This document shows, one piece after another, positions 24,731 through 34,143 of a stretch of 54,418 nt of DNA (its first letter is position 1; each line of letters opens with the position of its first letter). Below the pieces are notes generated by a model. The model was not told the DNA's origin. It made no database searches and saw nothing but the letters and a program-made list of their open reading frames with translations. The stretch covers positions 1 to 54,418 of the forward strand of contig CAIVVT010000295.1 of assembly GCA_903909435.1 (NCBI GenBank). Reading direction: 5' to 3'. This stretch comes from an uncultured Acidobacteriia bacterium. GTDB taxonomy: Bacteria; Acidobacteriota; Terriglobia; Bryobacterales; Bryobacteraceae. The translations under genes were made by a program, and so were the position numbers.

Positions 24731-25074
24731 ATGGAAAGTCCCAGTAGTGGGGCGATATTAACAGGAGAAGTAAGTACAGTTCAATTGGCTGAAACTATTA
24801 ATACAAAAGTATTAGTTGATCCCGCGTTGACGGGAACAACTCGAGCCTGGGACCAGTTGAAACACAACGCCCATCCGAACAGCGCCTTTTCTCCTAATCG
24901 GCGTCGGATTCATCGCGAGGTTGTGCTGGTGTGTGCTAGTGGTTACAGATTATTGCGCGGGACGTAACCCCACCCTAAAATACAAAGGATCGGGCCCGTC
25001 CAGGGGAGTCGAGCTCATTCTGCGCCCGCCAGTCAAGTAGGTATATCATCTCGTTCGCCCGTATTCACACAGCG
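24731..25074. promoter_or_regulatory. Divergent intergenic region with an AT-rich palindrome
   Basis: This 344-bp region separates two divergent receptor genes and should hold both promoters. Positions 24760-24820 are distinctly AT-rich. At 24799-24814 TAATAC and GTATTA form a perfect inverted repeat around AAAA, a good candidate operator 70 bp from the minus-strand start. A second inverted repeat, GGTTAC (24941-24946) and GTAACC (24964-24969), lies nearer the plus-strand gene. I could not assign unambiguous -35/-10 hexamers. Confidence 0.45.
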
Positions 25075-28000
25075 GTGAAACGTCAATCAGCGAACAGTCA
25101 GGAACCGAGTCGCTTGGGAATTCAGAAATCGCTGCTTTGGATGCTGCTGTGTGCCGCTATGATGCGCGCCCAGGATCCAAGTGCTGTCCTGGAAGGGCTG
25201 GTCACGGACAAATTGCAGGCGGCAATTCCGAACGCCACCGTCACTTTAGCCAATGCGCGGACAGGTCTTGTCCGGAAACAGTTGACCACAGCGGAAGGGA
25301 CCTACGCATTTCCGGTCCTTCCGGTGGGCGAGTACACCGTGACCGTCGAGAAGGACCAGTTTGCCCCGTTCAAGCAGGCATCCGTTCGTCTGAACGTCAA
25401 TCAGACAGTGCGCCTCAACATCACCCTGGAGATCGCCGCGGCAATTACGGCAGTGCAGGTGGAAGCTTCTCAGGAACTGGTGCAGACGAGTTCGAATGTG
25501 CTCGGTAGCGTGGTGTCGGACCGCGAAGTCACGGACCTGCCGCTGAATGGCCGTAACTTCTCGCAACTCGGCCTGCTACAGCTTGGCGTCGTCCCGATGA
25601 CCAGCGGGTTGACCGAGCAGGGTGGCCAGCGGCGCGAGGGCCACGCCTACATCGTCAATGGGCAGCGCCCCGAGTCGAACAACTACCTGGTGGATGGGGC
25701 CCGTGTGGTGAACCGGATCGACGGCGGGATCGGGTTGAAGCCGCCGGTGGACGCGATCGACGAATTCAAGATCCTCACGCACACCGCGCCAGCGGAGTAC
25801 GGCGGTACCAGCGGCGGAAACACCAGCGTTGTGACGCGCTCGGGCGGCAACGACATTCACGGAGCACTCTACGATTTCCTGCGCAACGACCGGCTCGACA
25901 CGCGCAACTACTTCGTTGGCCGGACGGAACCGCTCAAGCAGAATCAGTTCGGCGCGACGACGGGCGGTCCGATCCGCCGCAACCGGCTGTTTTACTTCGG
26001 CTATTACGAGGGCTTCCGCAACCGGCAGGGCATCACGCGCGGCGACTCGGTGCCAACGACCGCGCAGCGCTCGGGCGACTTCTCCGCCAACAAGACTCCA
26101 CTCACCAACACAGTCACTGGCCAGTTGTACCCGGGCGGAATTCTCCCCTCTTCCCAGATCAACCCACTGGCCAAGAGCCTGCTGAAGTACTATCCGCTGG
26201 GCCACATCTCGCCCTCGTTCTTCTCCTCCACCCAGCCCCTCGCGAACGACACCGACCAAGCCGGTGGCAAGTTCGATTACGTTCTTGGAGCAGCAGATAC
26301 GGCTTCGGCGAGATACACTTTTTCGCGCGGCTATACACGCGACCCGTTTTCCATCCTGGGTTCGGATCTGCCCGGATTCCCGGTCGAGAACAACACGCGC
26401 ACGCAGCTTTTCAGCATTGCGGAGACGCACGTTGCCGGAAGCACGATCAACTCATTCCGCGGGTCGTTCTTCCGCGATTTCATTTTTCTAGAGAGCCGGC
26501 TGAGTGGGCTGTCGCCGGCAGGGCTTGGCTTTGGCTACGACACGACCACGGCCATGGCGAAGGGCGCGCCTTTCATCATCGTGAACGGCTATTCCAACAT
26601 GGGCGACCCCGCCATCGGTCCGCGTGACACCACGCAGAACGATTTCGAGTTTCAGGATTCCCTGGCGCTCACTACCGCCCGGCACAGCTTCAAGTTTGGC
26701 GCGCTGATCCGGCGCACTCAGGTGAACTCGGTCCAGGGCCATTACGCCAACGGTGTCTACAACTTCACAAGCACCCCGGCGAACGATCCGTTCGCCAACT
26801 TCCTGTTGGGTACGCCCAGCACTTTCACACAGGGCGGCGGTGACTTCTATCGCGGCCTGCGGAGCTGGGACCTCGCGTTCTATGCGCAGGACGAATGGCG
26901 CATCTCAAATAGATTCACTTTGAACTACGGCGCCCGCTACGAAATCAGCACGCCCTTCAGCGAGATCAACAACCGCTTGAACGCCTTCGCCCCTGGGCGG
27001 CAATCCGTGGTGAACCCGAAAGCGCCCCTCGGAATCCTGTTCCCCGGCGACCCGGGCGTACCCAGCACGATCGCGCCCACCTACTACAAAGGCGTCATGC
27101 CGCGCGTCGGAATGGCGTGGGACCCGGACGGGACCGGCAAGTGGGCGATTCGGACGTGCTATTCCATTTTCTACGACACTATCGCGAATGGCGTCGGCGG
27201 ACCGCTGCGCGTTGCGACCCAATCGGCCCCGTGGGTCACCATGCGGCAGGTGACCGGAAACAACGTCAATTTCGCTCAGCCGCTTGGGACATCGACTTTC
27301 ACCACGGGTGTGTTTACGAACCCTACGAACCTGTTCACCATCGGGAACGACCTGCGGCCCCCGTACGCGCAGGATTGGAACCTCTCCATCCAACGCAGGC
27401 TGGGGCGGCAGGTCCTCGACTTGCGCTATGTCGGAACGAAAGGCACCCGGTTACCGCGTTTTGTCGAGGCCGACCCAGCCGTGTATGCACAGGGCGCAAC
27501 CGCTGGAAATGCGGGCCGACGCCGCATATACGCCGGCTGTCCGAGTGCCAGCGCCCCGTGCTCTCTGGGCTACGTGGCGCTCGTGACAGACTCCACCAGT
27601 TCCACCTACCACTCCGCGCAAGCCAGCCTTTCGCGCCAATTCCACAACGGTTCCGGGTTCACCGCTTCCTACACCTTCGCGAAGGCACTCGACTACGTAT
27701 CGAGCCTGCACATCGCGGGACCCGCTCCGATTCTGGTTTCGGGAGAGATGGACCTGGCGCAGAACCCTTTCGACTTAAAAGCCGAGCACGGGCCGTCGCT
27801 GTTCGATGCACGGCACAGGCTGGTCGCCAACGGGATGTTGGAGATTCCCTGGTTACGCTCCTCCCGCCGCCTCACGCGAGCACTGCTCAACGGCTGGCAG
27901 GTGAACGGGATCGTCTCCCTCGCCTCGTCCACGCCGTTTACCGTTTACGATTCCAGGAACGTCTCGTTGCAGGCGCCGATCCCGCCGGTAGCCGGCACGT

Positions 28001-28356
28001 TCTCCAGCAAACCTGACCAGGTGGCGAGTTGCACCGACGGACCGCACTCGCCCCAGCAGTGGGTCGCGGCGTCGGATTTCCGGCGCTTAAACGCGGTGGC
28101 GGAAGCCGGCCAATTCGGCAATGAAGGGCGCAACACCTGCCGCGGGGCGGGCATCCTCAACGCGGATGTCTCTCTCGTCCGGAACTTCCCCGTGCGGGAG
28201 AAGGCCAGCCTGCAGTTCCGCGCCGAGTCGTTCAACGTCATGAACCACGCCAATTTCGGCCTGCCGGTGAACGATCTGGCATCGCCCAATTTCGGCCGAA
28301 TTCTCGAAGCCGGAGCGCCGCGATTGATCCAGTTCGCACTCAAGTTGCTGTATTGA
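25075..28356 (+). CDS. Oar-like TonB-dependent receptor, paralogue of the 21461-24730 gene
   Basis: A 1093-residue outer-membrane protein with the same plan: signal (LLWMLLCAAMMRAQ, ending near residue 33), carboxypeptidase-regulatory domain (AVLEGLVTDKLQAAIPNATV, then AEGTYAFPVLPVGEYTVTVE), plug (VTDLPLNGRNFSQLGLLQLG, EYGGTSGGNTSVVTRSGGND) and barrel ending LIQFALKLLY. Long stretches match the divergent gene residue for residue, so the pair arose by duplication. The GTG start at 25075 has no strong ribosome binding site; a downstream start near the hydrophobic segment is possible. No TonB box is obvious in either protein. Confidence 0.92.
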   Translation: MKRQSANSQEPSRLGIQKSLLWMLLCAAMMRAQDPSAVLEGLVTDKLQAAIPNATVTLANARTGLVRKQLTTAEGTYAFPVLPVGEYTVTVEKDQFAPFKQASVRLNVNQTVRLNITLEIAAAITAVQVEASQELVQTSSNVLGSVVSDREVTDLPLNGRNFSQLGLLQLGVVPMTSGLTEQGGQRREGHAYIVNGQRPESNNYLVDGARVVNRIDGGIGLKPPVDAIDEFKILTHTAPAEYGGTSGGNTSVVTRSGGNDIHGALYDFLRNDRLDTRNYFVGRTEPLKQNQFGATTGGPIRRNRLFYFGYYEGFRNRQGITRGDSVPTTAQRSGDFSANKTPLTNTVTGQLYPGGILPSSQINPLAKSLLKYYPLGHISPSFFSSTQPLANDTDQAGGKFDYVLGAADTASARYTFSRGYTRDPFSILGSDLPGFPVENNTRTQLFSIAETHVAGSTINSFRGSFFRDFIFLESRLSGLSPAGLGFGYDTTTAMAKGAPFIIVNGYSNMGDPAIGPRDTTQNDFEFQDSLALTTARHSFKFGALIRRTQVNSVQGHYANGVYNFTSTPANDPFANFLLGTPSTFTQGGGDFYRGLRSWDLAFYAQDEWRISNRFTLNYGARYEISTPFSEINNRLNAFAPGRQSVVNPKAPLGILFPGDPGVPSTIAPTYYKGVMPRVGMAWDPDGTGKWAIRTCYSIFYDTIANGVGGPLRVATQSAPWVTMRQVTGNNVNFAQPLGTSTFTTGVFTNPTNLFTIGNDLRPPYAQDWNLSIQRRLGRQVLDLRYVGTKGTRLPRFVEADPAVYAQGATAGNAGRRRIYAGCPSASAPCSLGYVALVTDSTSSTYHSAQASLSRQFHNGSGFTASYTFAKALDYVSSLHIAGPAPILVSGEMDLAQNPFDLKAEHGPSLFDARHRLVANGMLEIPWLRSSRRLTRALLNGWQVNGIVSLASSTPFTVYDSRNVSLQAPIPPVAGTFSSKPDQVASCTDGPHSPQQWVAASDFRRLNAVAEAGQFGNEGRNTCRGAGILNADVSLVRNFPVREKASLQFRAESFNVMNHANFGLPVNDLASPNFGRILEAGAPRLIQFALKLLY

Positions 28357-28547
28357 TCGCATCGCAGGGCGGCGTCAGACCGCTGATCCGGCTGTCTCCT
28401 CCCCTGGTCCTTGCCGCGCCTGGAAGATAGATTGGACAGCTTGGCCGCGTTACACTGGAAAGACTCCCGATTGCCCCCGTCGCTGCTGCCGGCGTTTTGC
28501 TTTGCCGAGCGCGGGTCCGGCTGTTGGATTTATCGCAAAAGAACCAA

Positions 28548-30335
28548 ATGGCACAAGAAATTACTCTCGACTTCCTGGGCGATCTGCGCCGCACGCACAA
28601 TTGCGGGCAATTGCGCGCCTCCGACGACGGACAGAAAGTCGTACTGATGGGTTGGGTGTATCGCCGCCGCGACCTGGGCGGCGTGATCTTCATCCACCTC
28701 CGCGACCGTGAAGGAGTGACTCAAATCGTCTTCCGGGCCGAATCCGATGCTGCGATTCACAGCCGCGCCGAGACTCTGCGCTCCGAATTCGTGATCGGCA
28801 TCGAGGGCACGGTGGAACGGCGCTCCGCCGATAACGTCAATCCCGGCATCGCCACCGGCGAAGTCGAAGTCGTCGCCGAACGGGTCCTTATCCTGAACAC
28901 CAGCGAGACGCCGCCGTTTCCCATGGAAGAGCACATCGACGTCAGCGAGGATGTACGACTGAAGTACCGCTACGTCGATCTGCGCCGGCCTCACATGCAG
29001 CGCAATATCATCCTGCGGTCACAGATCTCGCTGGCGGCCAGAAAGACTCTATACGACCAGGGCTTTTTGGAGATCGAAACTCCGTTCCTGTGCAAAACTA
29101 CGCCCGAAGGCGCACGCGACTTCTTGGTGCCCTCGCGCATTCAGAACGGCATGTTCTATGCCCTTCCGCAGTCGCCGCAGATCTTCAAGCAACTGCTGAT
29201 GGTGAGCGGCTACGAGCGCTATTTTCAGATCGTGCGCTGCTTCCGCGATGAGGACCTGCGCGCCGACCGCCAGCCCGAGTTCACCCAGATCGACATCGAG
29301 ATGTCCTTCCCCCAGGAAGAGCAGGTCTTCGAAGTGATCGAGCCCTTGATCGAGAAGATCTGCGCCGTGGCGGGCTTTGCGGTCGAGCGGCCGTTCCCGC
29401 GCATCACCTACGCCGAAGCGATGCGGAGCTATGGCATCGACAAACCTGACATGCGGCTACCACGCTTCTGGCCAGTCGAAGATCTCTTCCCGGCCGAGGC
29501 GAATCTGACGGCCGCCGGACTGCCGCTCGTTGCGATCCACATCCCGAACACCGGCGTCGTCTCCCGCAAGGAGCGCGATGATCTGAAGGCCTACGGACAG
29601 GAGCGCGGCCTGCGCGTTTACGACGATGCCAAGCGCCTGGACCGCGACTATCCGGAGGCGATGGAAAAGGTCCGCGAGCGTGTGGGTGTTGGCGAGAGCG
29701 ACCTTTTGTTCCTGGCCGGCTGGCCGTCGGAGCCGCAGGGGCATCGTCCGGCGGAAACGGTGTTTCAAGCGTGCGGCCAGTTGCGGCTGTTCGCGGCGCA
29801 GAAGTTCAGCGACCGGCACAAACTGCTGGACCCCAAGGTTTTCAAGTTCGTTTGGGTTCTGGAATTCCCGATGTTCGAATGGGATGCCGAGGAGACCCGC
29901 TGGGCTGCGGCACACCACCCATTCACCTCGCCGCATGATGAGGATATCGACAAGCTGACCAATGATCCGGCAAATTGCCGCGCGCGGAGTTACGACGTCG
30001 TTCTGAACGGCACGGAGTTAGGCAGCGGGTCGATTCGTATTCACCGCCAGGACGTGCAGGCGCGGGTCTTCGACGCAATCGGGATGTCGCGCGAAGAGGC
30101 CAACGGCAAGTTCGGCTATCTGCTGGAAGCACTCACTTTCGGCGCCCCGCCACACGGCGGCATGGCGCTGGGACTTGACCGCCTGGTGATGCTGCTGGCC
30201 GGTGAACCGTCGATCCGCGACGTGATCCCATTCCCCAAGACCGCCAAGGGAACTGACCTGATGAGCGAGGCTCCCTCGCCCGCTAACCCGCGTCAGTTGC
30301 GCGAACTGGGCATTCAACTGCGCGTCCGCGAGTAA
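28548..30335 (+). CDS. aspS: Aspartyl-tRNA synthetase
   Basis: A 595-residue class II synthetase charging tRNA-Asp. An N-terminal OB-fold anticodon-binding domain (about 15-105: VVLMGWVYRRRDLGGVIFIH) is followed by motif 2 (CFRDEDLRADRQPEFTQID), the bacterial GAD insertion (about 290-420), and motif 3 (GGMALGLDRLVMLLAGE). LPQSPQIFKQLLMVSG is the aspartate-pocket stretch. The ATG at 28548 (MAQEITLDFLG) fits the family N-terminus better than the in-frame start 51 bp upstream. Whether it is discriminating or also charges tRNA-Asn cannot be settled here. Confidence 0.97.
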   Translation: MAQEITLDFLGDLRRTHNCGQLRASDDGQKVVLMGWVYRRRDLGGVIFIHLRDREGVTQIVFRAESDAAIHSRAETLRSEFVIGIEGTVERRSADNVNPGIATGEVEVVAERVLILNTSETPPFPMEEHIDVSEDVRLKYRYVDLRRPHMQRNIILRSQISLAARKTLYDQGFLEIETPFLCKTTPEGARDFLVPSRIQNGMFYALPQSPQIFKQLLMVSGYERYFQIVRCFRDEDLRADRQPEFTQIDIEMSFPQEEQVFEVIEPLIEKICAVAGFAVERPFPRITYAEAMRSYGIDKPDMRLPRFWPVEDLFPAEANLTAAGLPLVAIHIPNTGVVSRKERDDLKAYGQERGLRVYDDAKRLDRDYPEAMEKVRERVGVGESDLLFLAGWPSEPQGHRPAETVFQACGQLRLFAAQKFSDRHKLLDPKVFKFVWVLEFPMFEWDAEETRWAAAHHPFTSPHDEDIDKLTNDPANCRARSYDVVLNGTELGSGSIRIHRQDVQARVFDAIGMSREEANGKFGYLLEALTFGAPPHGGMALGLDRLVMLLAGEPSIRDVIPFPKTAKGTDLMSEAPSPANPRQLRELGIQLRVRE

Positions 30336-30352
30336 CGCCGGCTAGTTCGCGC

Positions 30353-30757
30353 TCAAGGGCGTGGGGTTTCTGCAATCTCGATCCCGGGCCAGCCCGCTGA
30401 GTTCTCGGCGAAAGACCTGAGTCCGGCAGCGGTCAGCTCGGCGAGTTGGCGGAACAGTTCCTCGTCGGGCGTCTTGAAATTGAAGCAGGCCTTGCCCTGC
30501 ATGCGCTGCCTAAGTTCCGGTGATATCCGCTTCTGCAATTGCGGGTTCATGTACACCGGCATGAAGTGGAAACTCACGTAGTTCTTGCCTGTACGCACGG
30601 CGCCGAACATGACGGGCTTGCCTCTGTAACGCACCCGCAGCGCATCGGTGGAGAAGTGATCCTGACGATCCTGCGTGATGCTCAACTGGTCCTTGTGAGC
30701 CAGCAGGATGGCGCGCAGCGCAGCGAAGGTCTTTGAGAAGTCCTCATTCTTCGGCAT
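30353..30757 (-). CDS. Unassigned small cytosolic protein, possibly DUF1801/YdhG-like
   Basis: A 134-residue protein without signal or membrane segment. The core reads VRYRGKPVMFGAVRTGKNYV, then SFHFMPVYMNPQLQKRISPE, and GKACFNFKTPDEELFRQLAE. The pattern of a small alpha/beta domain with aromatic FHFMPVY and a later KTPDEELF resembles DUF1801-type proteins. The resemblance is weak and I assign no function. It is convergent with aspS (17 bp between stops). Confidence 0.6.
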   Translation of the reverse strand: MPKNEDFSKTFAALRAILLAHKDQLSITQDRQDHFSTDALRVRYRGKPVMFGAVRTGKNYVSFHFMPVYMNPQLQKRISPELRQRMQGKACFNFKTPDEELFRQLAELTAAGLRSFAENSAGWPGIEIAETPRP

Positions 30758-30861
30758 GGATTAAGCGGATGCAGGAAATCGTACGAGGATTCAGGCTTGC
30801 TACGCACGTCCCGCACAATGCCTCATCGAGACGCCTCCAGTTCTGGTAGAGTGTCGGGCGC

Positions 30862-31878
30862 ATGGTTACAATTCGTGAAGTCGCCCGCCAAGCGAAAGTT
30901 TCCGTCGGAACAGTGTCGAATGTCCTGGCCGGGTCAGCTACGGTACGCGCCGAGTTGCGCCGCCGGGTCGAAGAGGCGATGCGCGGGCTGGATTATCACC
31001 CTAATCAAATCGCCCGCAGCCTGAAAACGCGGCAGACAAAGACCCTGGGGCTAGTGATCTCCGACATCACGAACCCGTTTTTCCCGCAGGTGGTGCGAGG
31101 CGCCGAGGATGCCGCGATGGAGAGCGGCTACCTGCTGATCACTTTGAATACCGACGACAATCCCGAGCGAGAACGGCACGCCTTGTCTATGCTGCGCGCT
31201 CGCAAGGTGGACGGGTTGCTGTTGACGGTGGCTTCCGCCCGCGAAGATCTGAACCACGTCGAGCAATTTCAAGCCTCGGGTCTGCCGATTGTGTGCATCG
31301 ACCGAAAAGTGCCAAATATCGCTCTGGACCTGGTTTGCTCGGACAACGCTCGCGGGGCGCGAATGTGCATGCAACACCTGTTGTCGCGTGGTCACCACCG
31401 GGTCGGGTATTTGTCGGGTTCCGTTGGTTTGTTCACAGCCGAAACCCGCTTGGCCGGCTTCAATCAGGCGCTGGCGGAGGCAGGTATCAGCGGCGATCCC
31501 AGGCTGGTGCGGCACGGCGATTTCCGGCTCGAGAGCGGTTACCGTCTAGCCAAAGAAATGCTGCTCGAGCACGATCCGCCTAGCGCGCTGTTCGCCTCCA
31601 ACGCGATGATGGGCTTCGGTGCGCTCAAGGCGATCCACGAACTCGGTTTACGCTGCCCGGAAGACGTGGCGCTCGCGATGTTCGACGACGTGCCTTTCGG
31701 CGACGTGATCCAACCCAGATTGACTGTCGTCGCTCAGCCTGCCTATGAGATGGGACGGGTTGGGGCGCAGTTGTTAATCGCTCGACTGGAGGGCCGGGAA
31801 AACAGTCCGGGACCGATCAACTACACTCTGGTGCCTGAGTTGCTCGTGCGGGAATCGACGATTGTGCGGCGATCTTGA
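30862..31878 (+). CDS. LacI-family transcriptional regulator
   Basis: A 338-residue repressor. Residues 1-50 form the LacI HTH and hinge helix (VTIREVARQAKVSVGTVSNV, then LDYHPNQIARSLKTRQTKTL), followed by a periplasmic-binding-protein-like effector domain (about 60-335: GLVISDITNPFFPQVVRGAE, RGHHRVGYLSG, AMFDDVPFGDVIQPRLTVVA). Effectors are usually sugars or sugar-derived molecules. No obvious target gene adjoins it: downstream is a flippase-like membrane gene, 88 bp away, and the GH36 gene is 11 kb off. No perfect LacI-type operator with central CG was seen around it. Confidence 0.93.
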   Translation: MVTIREVARQAKVSVGTVSNVLAGSATVRAELRRRVEEAMRGLDYHPNQIARSLKTRQTKTLGLVISDITNPFFPQVVRGAEDAAMESGYLLITLNTDDNPERERHALSMLRARKVDGLLLTVASAREDLNHVEQFQASGLPIVCIDRKVPNIALDLVCSDNARGARMCMQHLLSRGHHRVGYLSGSVGLFTAETRLAGFNQALAEAGISGDPRLVRHGDFRLESGYRLAKEMLLEHDPPSALFASNAMMGFGALKAIHELGLRCPEDVALAMFDDVPFGDVIQPRLTVVAQPAYEMGRVGAQLLIARLEGRENSPGPINYTLVPELLVRESTIVRRS

Positions 31879-31966
31879 CTAAAGCTGGCTGGAAAAGGCA
31901 AATTCTGGGGAATTCTGACGACCACCCACCGAGTGAGGGGGCCCGACCTCTTAAACTAGTAGATTG

Positions 31967-33001
31967 ATGGCGACAGCGGTCGAACCGAATAGCAGCAAGC
32001 AAAAACGAGACCCGCTGAAGTGGGTCACGTACCTGATTTCGGCCATTTGTTTATGGTGGGTCTACCACAACTTCGCGTGGCGGACCGAGATCCCGAGGTT
32101 GCGGGCCGTTCATTGGTGGTGGATCGCCCTGGCCTGCTGCTTCGATTTTCTGGTGTACCTGGTTCAGTCCTGGCGCTGGAACGCCCTGCTGAAGCCGGTC
32201 GCCCGGGTTCCGTATTGGCGCACGGTGCAAGCAGTCTATATTGGCCTGTTTGCGAACGAGGTTCTGCCCTTAAAAAGCGGCGAAATCGTGCGCTGCTACC
32301 TGCTGGCCCACTGGAATCATCTTCCCTTCCCAAAGGTCTTTTCCGCCGCGATGATCGAACGGCTGATCGACGGGATCATTCTTGTGGCTGGCTTCTATTG
32401 GATTTTGCGGCATGGGCACCTGCCGAATCGCGTGGAGGTTGGAGTCGCCGTACTCGTGGGGTTGGTGATCGTGCTCGGCACACTCGTCCTTTTTGCGGTG
32501 CTCAATAAGCGCTTCGCCCACCACGTCACCACCGGCCACCGCTGGTCGGAGTCGTTGCTGATGATCGTCGAAGGGCTGCACCTGATGGCACGCTCGCCTT
32601 CCTCCTTCGAGGGCTGCTTCGCGAGCGTGGTCTACCTCGGGCTACAGGTCGTGCCAGTGTATGCCTTGATGGCCAGCTATCAGTTGGGTCTCGACTGGAC
32701 AGCCGCTGTGACCGTGCTGCTGATCGTGCGCCTGGGCACCATCGTACCTGGCGCGCCCAGCAACATTGGCGTGTTCCAGTTGGTCGCCTTCCTCTCCTTG
32801 CACACGGTGCTTGGCGTGGAGCGCGAGACCGCCAAGAGCGTAGCGTTTTTGATGTTCCTGGTGATCACCGTTCCTCTGCTTGTCGGCGGCAGCATCGCAC
32901 TGGCCTTCACGGGTTCCGACTTGCATGAGGTCTACGAACAAGCGCGAAACTACAAGCATCATCCGTTGAAGCTTGGCAAGCCGGAGCGGGAGCGGAAGTA
33001 G
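31967..33001 (+). CDS. Flippase-like membrane protein (LPG synthase TM region / UPF0104)
   Basis: A 344-residue protein with about eight membrane helices. Family stretches are WWWIALACCFDFLVYLVQSW, ANEVLPLKSGEIVRCYLLAH and RLGTIVPGAPSNIGVFQLVA, matching the lysylphosphatidylglycerol synthase/UPF0104 membrane domain (the AglD and MprF membrane half). No cytosolic aminoacyl-transferase domain is attached, so it is not a full MprF. The likely role is lipid or polyprenol-glycan flipping. An in-frame TTG sits directly before the ATG at 31967. Confidence 0.8.
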   Translation: MATAVEPNSSKQKRDPLKWVTYLISAICLWWVYHNFAWRTEIPRLRAVHWWWIALACCFDFLVYLVQSWRWNALLKPVARVPYWRTVQAVYIGLFANEVLPLKSGEIVRCYLLAHWNHLPFPKVFSAAMIERLIDGIILVAGFYWILRHGHLPNRVEVGVAVLVGLVIVLGTLVLFAVLNKRFAHHVTTGHRWSESLLMIVEGLHLMARSPSSFEGCFASVVYLGLQVVPVYALMASYQLGLDWTAAVTVLLIVRLGTIVPGAPSNIGVFQLVAFLSLHTVLGVERETAKSVAFLMFLVITVPLLVGGSIALAFTGSDLHEVYEQARNYKHHPLKLGKPERERK

Positions 33002-33095
33002 CACCCAGGCGCGTCCGTCCAGAAACGCCCGGCACAGGGTTCTGCTGTCCGCGCCTGCCAGCCGGGCCCTTCAGATCAGATAGATTAGAGGTCTT

Positions 33096-33986
33096 ATGGG
33101 AATACTCCTGCGAAACTCCGTGCGGACTGCGGCGCTCGCCATCATCGCCTTCGCCGCCACGACATCGGCTCCTGCCCAGACTCCAAAGTTGCGCATCATC
33201 GCGATTGGCGCGCATCCAGACGATTGCGACATCCAATTCGGCGGCACGGCCGCCAAACTCGCACGTGCGGGCCACCGCGTCAAATTCCTGGCACTGACCA
33301 ACGGCGACGCGGGGCATCAGACCATCGCCGGTGCGCCGCTGGCAAAACGCCGCTACCTGGAGGCCCAGGAGTCGGCCCGCCGCCTGGGCATCGCGGAATA
33401 CCAGATTCTGGACAACCATGACGGGGAATTGATGCCGTCGCTCGAAGTTCGCCGCCAGGTAATTCGCGCAATCCGCGAGTGGAAAGCCGATATCGTGCTG
33501 GCGCCGCGGCCCAACGACTACCACCCCGATCATCGCTACACCGGCGTGCTAGTCCAGGACGCGGCTTACATGGTTGTAGTCCCGAACGTGGTCGCAGATA
33601 CGGCGCCGCTCGAGAACAACCCGGTATTCCTGTACTACTCGGATGGGTTCCAAAAGCCCGCGCCCTTCCGGCCCGACGTCGTCGTCTCTATCGACAGCGT
33701 GTGGCAGCAGAAGATCCATGCGCTCGACGCGCACATCTCCCAATTCTACGAGTGGCTTCCCTGGGTGGATCACGAACTCGACTCCGTCCCCAAGGACGTC
33801 AAAGCGCGGGAAGCGTGGCTCGGGAAGATCCGTGACCGTGAGTTAACCGATGCGGCACGCAAGACATTGCAGGAGGAACTCGGCAGCGCGGCCGCAAACG
33901 TGACCCACGTCGAGTCTTTTGAACTGTGCGAGTACGGCCGCCGTCCGAGCATTGCCGAATTGAGAGCGCTGTTCCCGCTGAACTAA
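33096..33986 (+). CDS. Exported PIG-L/LmbE-type deacetylase
   Basis: A 296-residue zinc-dependent N-deacetylase. A signal peptide covers residues 1-28 (ending APAQ). The metal site is complete: A39-H40-P41-D42-D43 near the N-terminus and PNDYHPDHRYTG further on. This family removes acetyl groups from N-acetylglucosamine-type sugars (GPI precursors, mycothiol, bacillithiol, antibiotics). Export suggests an extracellular or periplasmic glycan substrate; the exact one is unknown. The next gene, 157 bp on, is a polysaccharide deacetylase-like protein, so a shared glycan target is possible. Confidence 0.9.
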   Translation: MGILLRNSVRTAALAIIAFAATTSAPAQTPKLRIIAIGAHPDDCDIQFGGTAAKLARAGHRVKFLALTNGDAGHQTIAGAPLAKRRYLEAQESARRLGIAEYQILDNHDGELMPSLEVRRQVIRAIREWKADIVLAPRPNDYHPDHRYTGVLVQDAAYMVVVPNVVADTAPLENNPVFLYYSDGFQKPAPFRPDVVVSIDSVWQQKIHALDAHISQFYEWLPWVDHELDSVPKDVKAREAWLGKIRDRELTDAARKTLQEELGSAAANVTHVESFELCEYGRRPSIAELRALFPLN

Positions 33987-33998
33987 GGCGTTAGCGCT

Positions 33999-34101
33999 GT
34001 GGGACGGAGCTCCAGCGCCGCGTGGGGCCACCAGGCCCCGCTCCGGAACTACTCAATGCGGACGCGGGAACTGTCCGGGCTGTTCTGGAGCGCTGGCCCA
34101 C
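33999..34101. repeat. Intergenic palindromic element of the GTGGGGCGGC family
   Basis: The left part (33999-34030) reads GTGGGACGGAGCTCCAGCGC, followed by CGCGTGGGGCC, and the right end (34085-34101) is its approximate reverse complement (CTGGAGCGCTGGCCCAC). The same words occur at 44736-44833 and, shortened, at 20715-20742. It fills the space between the two deacetylase genes. Confidence 0.65.
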
Positions 34102-34143
34102 TTCGCGAGAGCCGCTCGCCAATCAAGGTATGATAGCCATCTT

